Shown one piece after another: positions 1 through 7,075 of a DNA stretch of 38,513 nucleotides. Below the pieces are notes generated by a model. That model saw only the letters and a list, made by a program, of their open reading frames with translations. It made no database searches and was not told the DNA's origin. The stretch comes from Paenibacillus darwinianus (GTDB taxonomy: Bacteria > Bacillota > Bacilli > Paenibacillales > Paenibacillaceae): NCBI RefSeq assembly GCF_000598065.1, contig NZ_KK082149.1, positions 51,371-89,883 of the forward strand, given 5' to 3'. The position numbers were made by a program, and so were the translations under genes. Positions within the stretch are counted from its first letter, which is position 1. Every line of letters starts with the position of its first letter.

Positions 1-753
1 GGCGAGCGGGTGCTGCTGTATCGGCAGGACGGCGGCGGCTTCACCGACCGCAAGGGGACTTTCGGCGTTTCGGAGCGTGCGTTATTGTCGTTGGCGGCCG
101 AAGCGCCCGAACTGTTCAGCAACAACGTGCTGACGCGTCCCTTGATGCAGGATTACGTATTGCCTGTTCTGGCGTCCGTATTGGGCCCCGCGGAAATCGC
201 ATACTGGGCCCAGCTCGGCGAGGCTTTCCGATCGTTCGGCATGGCGATGCCGATCGTAATGCCGCGCACCTCCTTCACGGTGACGGACGACGGAATCCGG
301 AAATATATGGCGGCTTACGGACTGTCGTTCGAGGATGTCCGGTCCCGGTTCGAGGAATGCAAGCAGGCGTGGCTGGACGGGCGGGACACGCTGTCGCTCG
401 ACGAGCTGTTCGAGGAGACGGAGCGCCGTTTTACAGAGGTGTACGAGCCGCTGCTGCAGACGCTGCCGGCCCTGGAGGCCGGACTTGCCGAGCTCGGCGA
501 GAAGAATAAGCAGAGAATTATTGAGCAGGTTCGGTTTTTGCGGGCGAGAGCCAAGGAAGCACACCGTTTGCGTTATGAGGCCGAGATGAGACGATTCGAC
601 AGGGTGGCGGTGTGGCTGAGGCCGGAGGACAAGCCGCAGGAGCGCGTCATCAATTACACATCGCTGTGGAACCGGTTCGGCAGCCACTGGCTTGACAGCC
701 TTCTGGCGGTTCCGTGCAACCGATCGGGCGGGCACTATATCATTCATCTGTAG
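1..753 (+). CDS. bshC: BshC, putative cysteine ligase of bacillithiol synthesis (3' part)
   Basis: BshC is thought to add cysteine to glucosaminyl-malate in the last step of making bacillithiol, the main low-molecular-weight thiol of many Bacillota. The reading frame is open from base 1, so the N-terminal half lies outside the window; about 250 C-terminal residues are visible. The family is recognised from the stretch around NVLTRPLMQDYVLP, the GPAEIAYWAQL segment, the PMRTSF-like region (here VMPRTSFTV), a long charged helical region, and the C-terminal end GGHYIIHL. The stop codon overlaps the start of a strong AGGAGG ribosome site for the next gene, 12 bases downstream, so the two are probably co-transcribed. 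Nothing looks broken. Assignment is by family resemblance only. Confidence 0.88.
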   Translation, partial: GERVLLYRQDGGGFTDRKGTFGVSERALLSLAAEAPELFSNNVLTRPLMQDYVLPVLASVLGPAEIAYWAQLGEAFRSFGMAMPIVMPRTSFTVTDDGIRKYMAAYGLSFEDVRSRFEECKQAWLDGRDTLSLDELFEETERRFTEVYEPLLQTLPALEAGLAELGEKNKQRIIEQVRFLRARAKEAHRLRYEAEMRRFDRVAVWLRPEDKPQERVINYTSLWNRFGSHWLDSLLAVPCNRSGGHYIIHL

Positions 754-765
754 GAGGAGTTTGCA

Positions 766-2028
766 TTGAACGTAAAAGAAAAAAGCATCGTCGCCGATAT
801 GGGATTGGCGCCGGAAGGACATTTGAAAATCGACTGGGTGCAAGCCCACATGCCGGTTCTGAACCGGATTCGCGAACAATTCGAGAAGGAGCAGCCTTTT
901 AAAGGGCTGAAGGTTACGATCTCGCTTCATCTGGAGGCGAAAACGGCTTATTTGGCAAAGGTCGTGGCTGCCGGCGGAGCGGATGTGACGATTACGGGCA
1001 GCAACCCGCTGTCCACGCAGGATGACGTGTGCGCGGCGCTCGTCGAGGATGGCATTACGGTGTTCGCGAAATACAATCCTTCCCCGCAGGAATACAAGGA
1101 ATTGCTGGTTAAAGCTTTGGAAACGAAGCCGGATCTGATTATCGACGACGGCGGCGATCTTGTGACGATTCTGCACAGCGAGCGCCAGGATTTGCTGGAA
1201 AACGTGCGCGGCGGCGCCGAGGAGACGACGACCGGCATTTTACGCCTCAAGGCGATGGAGAAAGACGGTTCCCTCAAGTTTCCGATGGTTGCCGTCAACG
1301 ACGCATTCTGCAAGTACCTGTTTGATAACCGGTACGGCACGGGCCAGTCGGTATGGGACGGCATTAACCGGACGACCAATCTGGTCGTCGCGGGCAAAAC
1401 CGTGGTTGTCGTCGGCTACGGCTGGTGCGGCAAAGGCGTGGCGATGCGGGCAAAAGGTCTCGGAGCCAACGTCATCGTCACCGAGATCGATGCGATCAAA
1501 GCGGTCGAGGCGTACATGGACGGCTTTGCTGTCATGCCGATGCTGGAAGCCGCCAAGCAGGGTGATTTTTTCGTAACGGTAACGGGCAACCGGGATGTCA
1601 TCCGCGGCGAGCATTACGCCGTGATGAAGGACGGCGCAATTCTGTCCAACGCGGGCCATTTCGACGTCGAGGTTAACAAGCCGGAGCTCGAGGCGCTGTC
1701 AACCGGCAAGCGTACGGTTCGCCGCAACATTGAGGAGTATCAGCTGAAGGACGGCCGCAGCATTTACCTACTGGCGGAGGGACGTCTCGTGAACCTGGCT
1801 GCGGGCGACGGCCACCCTGCGGAAATAATGGACATGACATTCGCCCTGCAGGCGATGTCGCTTAAATACGTGAACGAGCAGTACGAGGCGATCGGCAACC
1901 TTGTCGTCAACGTACCGTACGAGCTGGATGAGCAGGTGGCGCGCTTCAAGCTGGAGTCGCTCGGCACCGGCATCGACAGGCTGTCCGACGAGCAGAAGTC
2001 GTATTTGGATAGCTGGCAAGAGCATTAA
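766..2028 (+). CDS. ahcY: S-adenosylhomocysteinase family hydrolase, HxExK variant
   Basis: A 420-residue member of the SAH hydrolase family, which splits the S-adenosylhomocysteine left by methylations into homocysteine and a nucleoside using bound NAD. Family landmarks are STQDDV, the [13 protein letters not shown] block, the VNDAFCK...FDN block with the catalytic Lys and Asp, the NAD-binding GYGWCGKG at about 217-224, NAGHFD, and [20 protein letters not shown]. Two things are unusual. The substrate motif is HLEAK (H55, E57, K59) where classical enzymes have HxTx(Q/E). The C-terminus ends SYLDSWQEH without the classical Lys/Tyr tail. Both features recall archaeal and Thermotoga-type enzymes, some of which hydrolyse S-inosylhomocysteine. 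The TTG start follows AGGAGG at 752-758 with normal spacing. The family is certain; the exact substrate is not. Confidence 0.93.
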   Translation: MNVKEKSIVADMGLAPEGHLKIDWVQAHMPVLNRIREQFEKEQPFKGLKVTISLHLEAKTAYLAKVVAAGGADVTITGSNPLSTQDDVCAALVEDGITVFAKYNPSPQEYKELLVKALETKPDLIIDDGGDLVTILHSERQDLLENVRGGAEETTTGILRLKAMEKDGSLKFPMVAVNDAFCKYLFDNRYGTGQSVWDGINRTTNLVVAGKTVVVVGYGWCGKGVAMRAKGLGANVIVTEIDAIKAVEAYMDGFAVMPMLEAAKQGDFFVTVTGNRDVIRGEHYAVMKDGAILSNAGHFDVEVNKPELEALSTGKRTVRRNIEEYQLKDGRSIYLLAEGRLVNLAAGDGHPAEIMDMTFALQAMSLKYVNEQYEAIGNLVVNVPYELDEQVARFKLESLGTGIDRLSDEQKSYLDSWQEH

Positions 2029-2054
2029 TAAATGTGAGTTCGCCTTAGGCCTGG

Positions 2055-2095
2055 GCCGCAGCGGCATCGGAAATCGACGCTGCTGCGGCTTTTTT
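2055..2095 (+). terminator. Intrinsic terminator after ahcY
   Basis: An 11-bp GC-rich stem pairs 2055-2065 with 2079-2089 (one G-U pair) and is followed by six T at 2090-2095. It closes the bshC-ahcY unit. The bases from here to the next gene (about 2096-2300) hold a TTGACG at about 2216 that could be a -35 element, but I see no matching -10. Confidence 0.85.
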
Positions 2096-2300
2096 GTGTG
2101 GTTCGCCATCGTCCGCACATTTCGCGGTCTCCCTCAATTCGGCGGAGTAGCGGCACGGCGTGCCGCTGCCGCCAGTCTCTTTTTCCCGGCGACCCGGTTC
2201 ACCCGCACCTAAAGTTGACGATAGTTCGTCTTCTGATTGAAAACGTGCGTACCCGGTTAAAAATGCTTGTCGCATCTAACACTTGAAGGAGGCGTTCCGA

Positions 2301-2642
2301 ATGACCGAGCAACAGCATGTGGTGGAGAAGGACGGGGCCGTGAATATGGGCAAGGTGGAGCAAGCGATCGATAAAATCGGCGAGGATAGGAAAGTAGAAA
2401 TTCTAAGCAGCTTCGAAGGCTTCAAGCAGTATCTGGGCAAACGGATCGAGATGGCGGAAAAGCTCGGGATGAGCGAGGAGCAGATGGCGAAGACGGCGGA
2501 GAAGGTGGCCGACTACTTGTCATCCCACGAAGAACCGCGCAACCGCGAGGAAAAGCTGCTTCAGGAGCTGTGGAAGGCCGGCCAGCAGGAAGAGCGCCAT
2601 ATGCTCGCACATATCCTTGTCCGAATGGCCCAGCAGCAGTAG
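2301..2642 (+). CDS. ymfJ: DUF3243 family protein, YmfJ-like
   Basis: A 113-residue, highly charged, soluble helical protein resembling the DUF3243 family (YmfJ of Bacillus subtilis). Shared features are a short KQYLGKRIEMAEKLGMSEE segment, a VADYLSSH segment and a C-terminal EEKLLQELWKAGQQEERHMLAHILVRM helical region. Its biochemical role is unknown, and no catalytic or metal-binding motif is visible. I chose the ATG at 2301 because AAGGAGG at 2286-2292 sits eight bases before it; the in-frame TTG at 2283 overlaps that ribosome site. It stands alone between two terminators, so it is probably a single-gene unit. Its promoter could not be placed with confidence. Confidence 0.82.
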   Translation: MTEQQHVVEKDGAVNMGKVEQAIDKIGEDRKVEILSSFEGFKQYLGKRIEMAEKLGMSEEQMAKTAEKVADYLSSHEEPRNREEKLLQELWKAGQQEERHMLAHILVRMAQQQ

Positions 2643-2685
2643 CAGTAGCTGAAACGATTCGTTAACCTCATAAAATATTTTCAAA

Positions 2686-2716
2686 AATTCCTGCTCATCG
2701 AGCAGGAATTTTATTT
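2686..2716 (+). terminator. Intrinsic terminator between ymfJ and mraZ
   Basis: A perfect 11-bp stem (2686-2696 with 2700-2710) has a 3-base loop and a T-rich tail. It separates ymfJ from the dcw cluster, so mraZ needs its own promoter downstream of here; I could not assign one firmly. Confidence 0.85.
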
Positions 2717-2738
2717 TAGGTGGCGAATTATTCAAGCT

Positions 2739-2785
2739 AAGTGGTGAAAAGTGGGGCGAAGTGGGTAATTTGGGGGGAGAGGTGG
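2739..2785 (+). promoter_or_regulatory. MraZ operator: GTGG repeats at 10-bp spacing
   Basis: GTGG occurs at 2741, 2751 and 2761, each copy preceded by AA, so the core is AAGTGG repeated every 10 bases. A degenerate copy (TTGG) follows near 2770 and another GTGG lies at 2782. MraZ is known to bind tandem short G-rich repeats at about one helical turn upstream of its own gene and so to control the dcw operon. The position directly before the mraZ ribosome site fits autoregulation. Confidence 0.8.
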
Positions 2786-2794
2786 AGCGGCCGG

Positions 2795-3232
2795 ATGTTC
2801 ATGGGTGAGTATCAACACAGCATCGACGAAAAAGGCCGTTTGATCGTTCCCGCCAAGTTCCGCGAGAACCTTGGCCCGCAATTCATCGTAACTCGCGGCC
2901 TGGACAACTGCTTGTTCGTCTATCCGATGAGCGAGTGGAGCGTATTGGAGCAGAAGCTCAAATCGCTGCCGCTCATGAAATCGGACGCCCGCGCGTTCTC
3001 CCGCTTTTTCTTCTCGGGGGCGACGGAATGCGAGCTGGACAAACAGGGAAGGGTAAATTTGCCGAACAACCTGTGCGAATATGCAAAGTTGGACAAGGAT
3101 TGCGTCGTGATCGGCGTATCCAACCGGGTGGAAGTATGGAGCAGGGCAATTTGGGAGGGCTATAACCAGCAATCTGAGGAAGCCTTCAATGAAATTGCCG
3201 AGAAGCTCGTCGATTTCGATTTCAACTTCTGA
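2795..3232 (+). CDS. mraZ: MraZ, transcriptional regulator of the dcw cluster
   Basis: A 145-residue DNA-binding protein with two SpoVT/AbrB-like swapped-hairpin repeats that assembles into rings and binds tandem repeats before its own gene. The N-terminus [19 protein letters not shown] and the second repeat [15 protein letters not shown] each carry the D-x-(K)-G-R signature of the fold. [13 protein letters not shown] is also typical. The start at 2795 was chosen over upstream in-frame GTG codons because MFMGEY is the conserved N-terminus and because the upstream stretch is the operator. A purine-rich AGAGGTGG at about 2778-2785 serves as ribosome site. It is the first gene of the dcw run and probably controls it. 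Confidence 0.96.
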   Translation: MFMGEYQHSIDEKGRLIVPAKFRENLGPQFIVTRGLDNCLFVYPMSEWSVLEQKLKSLPLMKSDARAFSRFFFSGATECELDKQGRVNLPNNLCEYAKLDKDCVVIGVSNRVEVWSRAIWEGYNQQSEEAFNEIAEKLVDFDFNF

Positions 3233-3277
3233 GAGCAGGCCCGTATCGGACCAGAACAAAGCCGGGAGGGCTGACGA

Positions 3278-4228
3278 TTGTTTCAACATGTGACGGTGCT
3301 GAAAGAGGAAGCGGTGGACGGCCTGTTGGTGAAGGCTGACGGCATTTACGTCGATTGCACGCTTGGCGGAGCTGGGCACAGTGAGCTTATCGCTTCGCGG
3401 CTCGGGGATAACGGAAGGCTGATCGCACTCGATCAGGACGACTGGGCGCATGACAATGCGCGCATCCGGCTGGCCCCATATATACATAAAATCACGCTGA
3501 TTAAAAGCAATTTCAGGGATTTGGAGCAGGCGCTGCGCGAGGCTGGCGTTCCCGAACGGGACGGCGTGCCGCAAGTAGACGGCATTCTGTTCGATCTCGG
3601 CGTGTCCAGCCCGCAGCTGGATGAGGCCGAGCGCGGCTTCAGCTATCAGCACGATGCGCCGCTCGACATGCGGATGGACCGGGAAGGAACGCTGACGGCC
3701 CATGAAATCGTCAACGAATGGGAAGAACACGAAATCTCCCGCATTCTTGACCGCTACGGGGAAGAGAAGTTCGCCCGGCGCATTGCGAAGGGAATCGTCC
3801 AAGCCCGCGCACGCAAGCCGATCGAGACGACGAGCGAGCTGGCCGAGCTGGTCAAAGCCGGCATTCCCGCAGCCGCAAGGCGGACGGGCGGCCATCCTGC
3901 GAAGCGTTCGTTTCAGGCGTTGCGGATTGCGGTGAACGACGAGCTCGGCGCAGAGGAGGAGGCGCTGCTGCAGGCAGTCCGGTGCCTCGCGCCGGGCGGC
4001 AGAGTGTCGGTCATCACGTTTCATTCCCTGGAGGACAGAATTTGCAAGCAGATTTTTGCGAAATTTGTTGAAAAATGCAGTTGTCCGCCGGATTTTCCGT
4101 TGTGCGTATGCGGAGCGAAGGGTGTGCTGAAGCTCATCAACCGCAAGCCGATCGAGCCCGGCCCCGAGGAATTGGATGCGAACCCGCGCTCCCGTTCAGC
4201 CAAGCTGCGAGTCGCCGAAAAATTGTAA
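3278..4228 (+). CDS. rsmH: RsmH, 16S rRNA C1402 N4-methyltransferase
   Basis: A 316-residue S-adenosylmethionine-dependent enzyme that methylates N4 of C1402 in 16S rRNA at the ribosomal decoding centre. The N-terminus [13 protein letters not shown], the SAM-binding [11 protein letters not shown] (about residues 25-35), [11 protein letters not shown], the helical insert, [15 protein letters not shown] and [10 protein letters not shown] are all family hallmarks. The cysteine-rich [13 protein letters not shown] segment is common in Bacillota members. The TTG start at 3278 follows GGGAGGG at about 3264-3270. Its place directly after mraZ is conserved across bacteria. Its product also yields S-adenosylhomocysteine, the kind of by-product that the upstream ahcY pathway would recycle. 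Confidence 0.96.
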   Translation: MFQHVTVLKEEAVDGLLVKADGIYVDCTLGGAGHSELIASRLGDNGRLIALDQDDWAHDNARIRLAPYIHKITLIKSNFRDLEQALREAGVPERDGVPQVDGILFDLGVSSPQLDEAERGFSYQHDAPLDMRMDREGTLTAHEIVNEWEEHEISRILDRYGEEKFARRIAKGIVQARARKPIETTSELAELVKAGIPAAARRTGGHPAKRSFQALRIAVNDELGAEEEALLQAVRCLAPGGRVSVITFHSLEDRICKQIFAKFVEKCSCPPDFPLCVCGAKGVLKLINRKPIEPGPEELDANPRSRSAKLRVAEKL

Positions 4229-4300
4229 ACACAATGCGCCCGGCTTGACGGGCGATTACCGCGATACCGAACAACGTAACATGAAAGGGGAACTTGATCC

Positions 4301-4702
4301 ATGGCCTATATGCACGGCAATCTGGCTGTTCAACCGCAAAAACGGCAGGAGCGGCAAACCTCCGTCCAAACGAAGAAAAAAGTAGTCGTCCGCCGGAAAA
4401 CGCTGCCCGTCCAAGAGAAGTTGCTCTATCTGTTCACCGTCGTCATGTGTGTGATCGTGGCCGGGGTCATCATTTTCCGATATGCGCAAATCTATCAGAT
4501 GAATCTGGAAATCAAGCAGCTGACCGAGAAGTACGAGGCGCTTTCCGTGCAGCAGAAAGAACTGCAGAGAAAATACGAAACGCTCAGTGATCCGGGCATG
4601 ATCAAGCGGAAAGCGGAGGAGCTCGGCATGATCCCGAACGACCAGGAAGTGATTTCGGTCGAGCTCGGCAGTGGCTCCAGCCAGACAGCAATGAAAGAAT
4701 AG
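4301..4702 (+). CDS. ftsL: FtsL, division septum protein
   Basis: A 133-residue bitopic membrane protein of the divisome. It has a basic cytoplasmic tail (residues 1-40, rich in Lys and Arg), one transmembrane segment (about 41-60) and an external coiled coil (about 62-105) ending in the typical DPGMIKRKAEELGM block before a short tail. FtsL pairs with the DivIC/FtsB-type partner and with DivIB to activate the PBP2B-SEDS synthase. Sequence conservation in this family is low, so the call rests on size, topology, coiled coil and its position between rsmH and pbpB. The ATG at 4301 has a purine-rich GAAAGGGGA about ten bases upstream. Confidence 0.92.
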   Translation: MAYMHGNLAVQPQKRQERQTSVQTKKKVVVRRKTLPVQEKLLYLFTVVMCVIVAGVIIFRYAQIYQMNLEIKQLTEKYEALSVQQKELQRKYETLSDPGMIKRKAEELGMIPNDQEVISVELGSGSSQTAMKE

Positions 4703-4711
4703 GGGGATAAC

Positions 4712-6928
4712 GTGAATAAGCGAATAAAGCTTCGCACGCTGCTTATAGGGGGGCTCATCACCCTCCTATTTCTTGTTTTGGTGGGCCGCGTATATTTCGT
4801 TCAAGTCGTTCGCGCCGATTTCTGGTATGAGAAGGCGAAGGAGGCATGGACCACATCCGAGAATATTCCGGCCGCCCGCGGTACGATTACGGATCGCGAA
4901 GGAAACGTCCTGGCGATGGACGTGGCAGGCTTCACGGTGGCCGTCAATCCGAAGGTCGTTAATGAGCTAGGCCTTGCGGACCAGATTGCGAGCAAGTTCA
5001 ACTTGTTGCTGGGCAAGCCGGAATCGGAGCTGCGGGATATCCTAACCAAGAAGAATAAGAAAGGCGAGTTTTACCTGCAGCGCGAGGTTCGCAGCGAAGG
5101 CTGGAAAATCGACAAGGAGCTCGCCGACCGGGTGGAAGCCTTCAAGCAGCAGCTGCGGCAACAGACGGGCGAAAAAGATGTGGGCATCTACCTGATCGAG
5201 GACCAGAAACGCTTTTATCCCAAAAATACGATGGCGTCCCATGTGCTCGGTTATTTGAATAAAGCGGGCGACGCCGTTAACGGCCTTGAGCTGTCGCTCG
5301 ATCGTTATTTGCGCGGCACCGACGGAAAAATTAAATATGAACGGGACGGCAACCGCGTGAAGCTTGCCGACGGCGACGTTGAATACGTTCCGGCCAAGGA
5401 CGGAAGCAATGTGGCGTTGACGATCGATACCGAGATCCAGTATTACATTGAGAAGGCGATTAAGGATACGTATGACAAATCGCAGCCGAGGAGCATCACG
5501 GCGATCGCCGCCGACCCGAACACGATGGAAATTCTCGGAATGGCCACGCTGCCGAACTTTAATCCGAACGTCTATTGGGAGACACCGGAGGGCGCCGACT
5601 TCAACTATGCGATCAAGGGTCTTATCGAGCCGGGTTCGACGTTCAAGATCGCCACTCTGGCGGCGGCTGTGGAAGAGGGCATATTCAATCCGGACGAAAC
5701 TTACAAGTCGGGGAGCATCACGATTGCCGGATCGCCGCTGCGTGATTACAATCGCGTCGGGTGGGGAGAGATCAGCTATCTCGAAGGGCTGAAACGGTCA
5801 AGCAACGTGGCCTTCATCAAACTTGGCTATGAGAAAATGAAGAATGAGACATTCATGAATTACATCCGGAATTTCGGATTTGGACAAAAAACCGGAATCG
5901 AACTGAACGGTGAAGTGTCCGGTTCGGTGGCGGCCACCTATGCTACCGAGAAGGCGACGCTTACGTTTGGTCAAGGGCGCGTGCAGGTTACGCCGATCCA
6001 GCAGGTCGCGGCGGTTGCGGCTGTGGCGAACGGCGGCAAGCTGATGCAGCCGCATCTGGTGAAGGAAATTACCGATCCCGCGACGAAGAAGGTAGTGAAG
6101 GTAGAGCCGAAGGTCGTACGGCAGGTTATCTCGTCGGAATCCGCTCGCAAGGTGGGCGAGTACTTGGAGACGGTCGTCTCCGATCAGGAGATCGGCACCG
6201 GCAAGAACGCTTATATCGAAGGCTATCGCGTCGCAGGCAAAACAGGTACGGCGCAGAAGGTAATAGACGGCAAATACGACGACGAAAAATATGTCGTTTC
6301 CTTTATCGGCTATGCGCCGGTGGAGGACCCCAAAATTGTCGTCTACGTCGTGGTCGACGAGCCGATAGACAGATTCGCGGGAGGCGGCTCGGTCGCGGCT
6401 CCGGTATTTAAGGAAATCGTCCTGCAAAGCTTGCGGCATATGGGCGTAGCGCCGAACAACGCCGTTAAGCCGGCGGAGGGCAACAAGGAGCTTTCGGTGA
6501 CCGCGCCCGACATGACGGAGCTTAAGGTCGCGCAGGCAGCGGAAGAGCTGCGGTCCCGCGTGCTCGGCTATGAGGTCGTCGGCAAAGGAGATACGGTTCT
6601 GCAGCAAATTCCGAAGGCGGGGACGAACATTGCGCCTTCCCAGCGGATCTATCTGGTAACCGAACAGCGGGACAAGCTGGAGGTGCCCAATGTGCGCGGC
6701 TTGTCGCTGCGCGATGCGGTAGAGGTGTGTTCCCTGCTTGGGATGAGGTGCGTAACGGAAGGCCAAGGGTTCGTGAAGCAGCAGATTCTCGCGACGGCCA
6801 AAGGCGAGCGGTTTCTGAAGCTGGTGCTCGAGCCGCCGGGAGAACCGGCGCCGCCGGCAGCGCCGGCGGATGGCGCTGCCGCCGACGAGGCGGCGGCGCA
6901 GCCGGGACCTGCGGAGACGGACGGATGA
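4712..6928 (+). CDS. pbpB: PBP2B, class B penicillin-binding protein of the divisome
   Basis: A 738-residue transpeptidase that cross-links septal peptidoglycan. In order it has a short cytoplasmic N-terminus with one membrane anchor (about residues 9-30), a dimerisation domain beginning around PAARGTITDREGN, and a transpeptidase domain with the active-site motifs S309-T-F-K312, S363-S-N365 and K510-T-G512. Two PASTA repeats follow (about 590-645 and 650-705). The last 30 residues are a low-complexity Ala/Pro/Glu/Asp tail. The GTG start follows AGGGGGAT at 4701-4708. It lies nine bases after ftsL, as in Bacillus. I call it PBP2B rather than SpoVD because it comes first in the pair and carries two PASTA repeats. 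Confidence 0.95.
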   Translation: MNKRIKLRTLLIGGLITLLFLVLVGRVYFVQVVRADFWYEKAKEAWTTSENIPAARGTITDREGNVLAMDVAGFTVAVNPKVVNELGLADQIASKFNLLLGKPESELRDILTKKNKKGEFYLQREVRSEGWKIDKELADRVEAFKQQLRQQTGEKDVGIYLIEDQKRFYPKNTMASHVLGYLNKAGDAVNGLELSLDRYLRGTDGKIKYERDGNRVKLADGDVEYVPAKDGSNVALTIDTEIQYYIEKAIKDTYDKSQPRSITAIAADPNTMEILGMATLPNFNPNVYWETPEGADFNYAIKGLIEPGSTFKIATLAAAVEEGIFNPDETYKSGSITIAGSPLRDYNRVGWGEISYLEGLKRSSNVAFIKLGYEKMKNETFMNYIRNFGFGQKTGIELNGEVSGSVAATYATEKATLTFGQGRVQVTPIQQVAAVAAVANGGKLMQPHLVKEITDPATKKVVKVEPKVVRQVISSESARKVGEYLETVVSDQEIGTGKNAYIEGYRVAGKTGTAQKVIDGKYDDEKYVVSFIGYAPVEDPKIVVYVVVDEPIDRFAGGGSVAAPVFKEIVLQSLRHMGVAPNNAVKPAEGNKELSVTAPDMTELKVAQAAEELRSRVLGYEVVGKGDTVLQQIPKAGTNIAPSQRIYLVTEQRDKLEVPNVRGLSLRDAVEVCSLLGMRCVTEGQGFVKQQILATAKGERFLKLVLEPPGEPAPPAAPADGAAADEAAAQPGPAETDG

Positions 6929-6972
6929 TGTAGGGAAGCGCCCGCTTGTCGGCGCGCGCTGCGGCGGCGCAT

Positions 6973-6989
6973 CCCTGCCCGTTGCAGGG
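6973..6989 (+). other. Hairpin between pbpB and spoVD
   Basis: CCCTGC (6973-6978) pairs with GCAGGG (6984-6989) across a 5-base loop and is followed by CTTGTTCT, a poor T-tract. A second inverted pair, TTCTAAC / GTTAGAA, flanks about 24 bases downstream. It may lower read-through from pbpB into the sporulation gene spoVD, but it is weak as a terminator. Confidence 0.35.
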
Positions 6990-7015
6990 CTTGTTCTAAC
7001 GCCGACCTCGTCCGA

Positions 7016-7043
7016 ATAAGCTGAGTTAGAAGCGGCATAATCC
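7016..7043 (+). promoter_or_regulatory. Weak candidate sigma-E promoter for spoVD
   Basis: An ATA at 7016-7018 and a CATAATCC at 7036-7043 are 17 bases apart, loosely like the sigma-E pattern (ATA near -35, CATAnnnT near -10). spoVD is known to be transcribed by sigma-E in Bacillus subtilis. The match is partial, so this is a suggestion only. Confidence 0.28.
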
Positions 7044-7075
7044 GCGTACTCGGCCGTTTCGGAGGAGGAACGTGT

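Noticed and set aside
82-1176. Long minus-strand open frame opposite bshC and ahcY
   Set aside because: It is a shadow of GC-rich coding DNA. The translation has no recognisable domain, is rich in Arg and His, and crosses the border of two clear plus-strand genes.
2648-2676. CTGAAA-N16-TAAAAT as the mraZ promoter
   Set aside because: It lies upstream of the strong terminator at 2686-2716, so its transcript would end before mraZ.
2732-4024. 430-codon minus-strand frame opposite mraZ and rsmH
   Set aside because: Same reason: no family features, no ribosome site, covers two well-defined genes and the MraZ operator.
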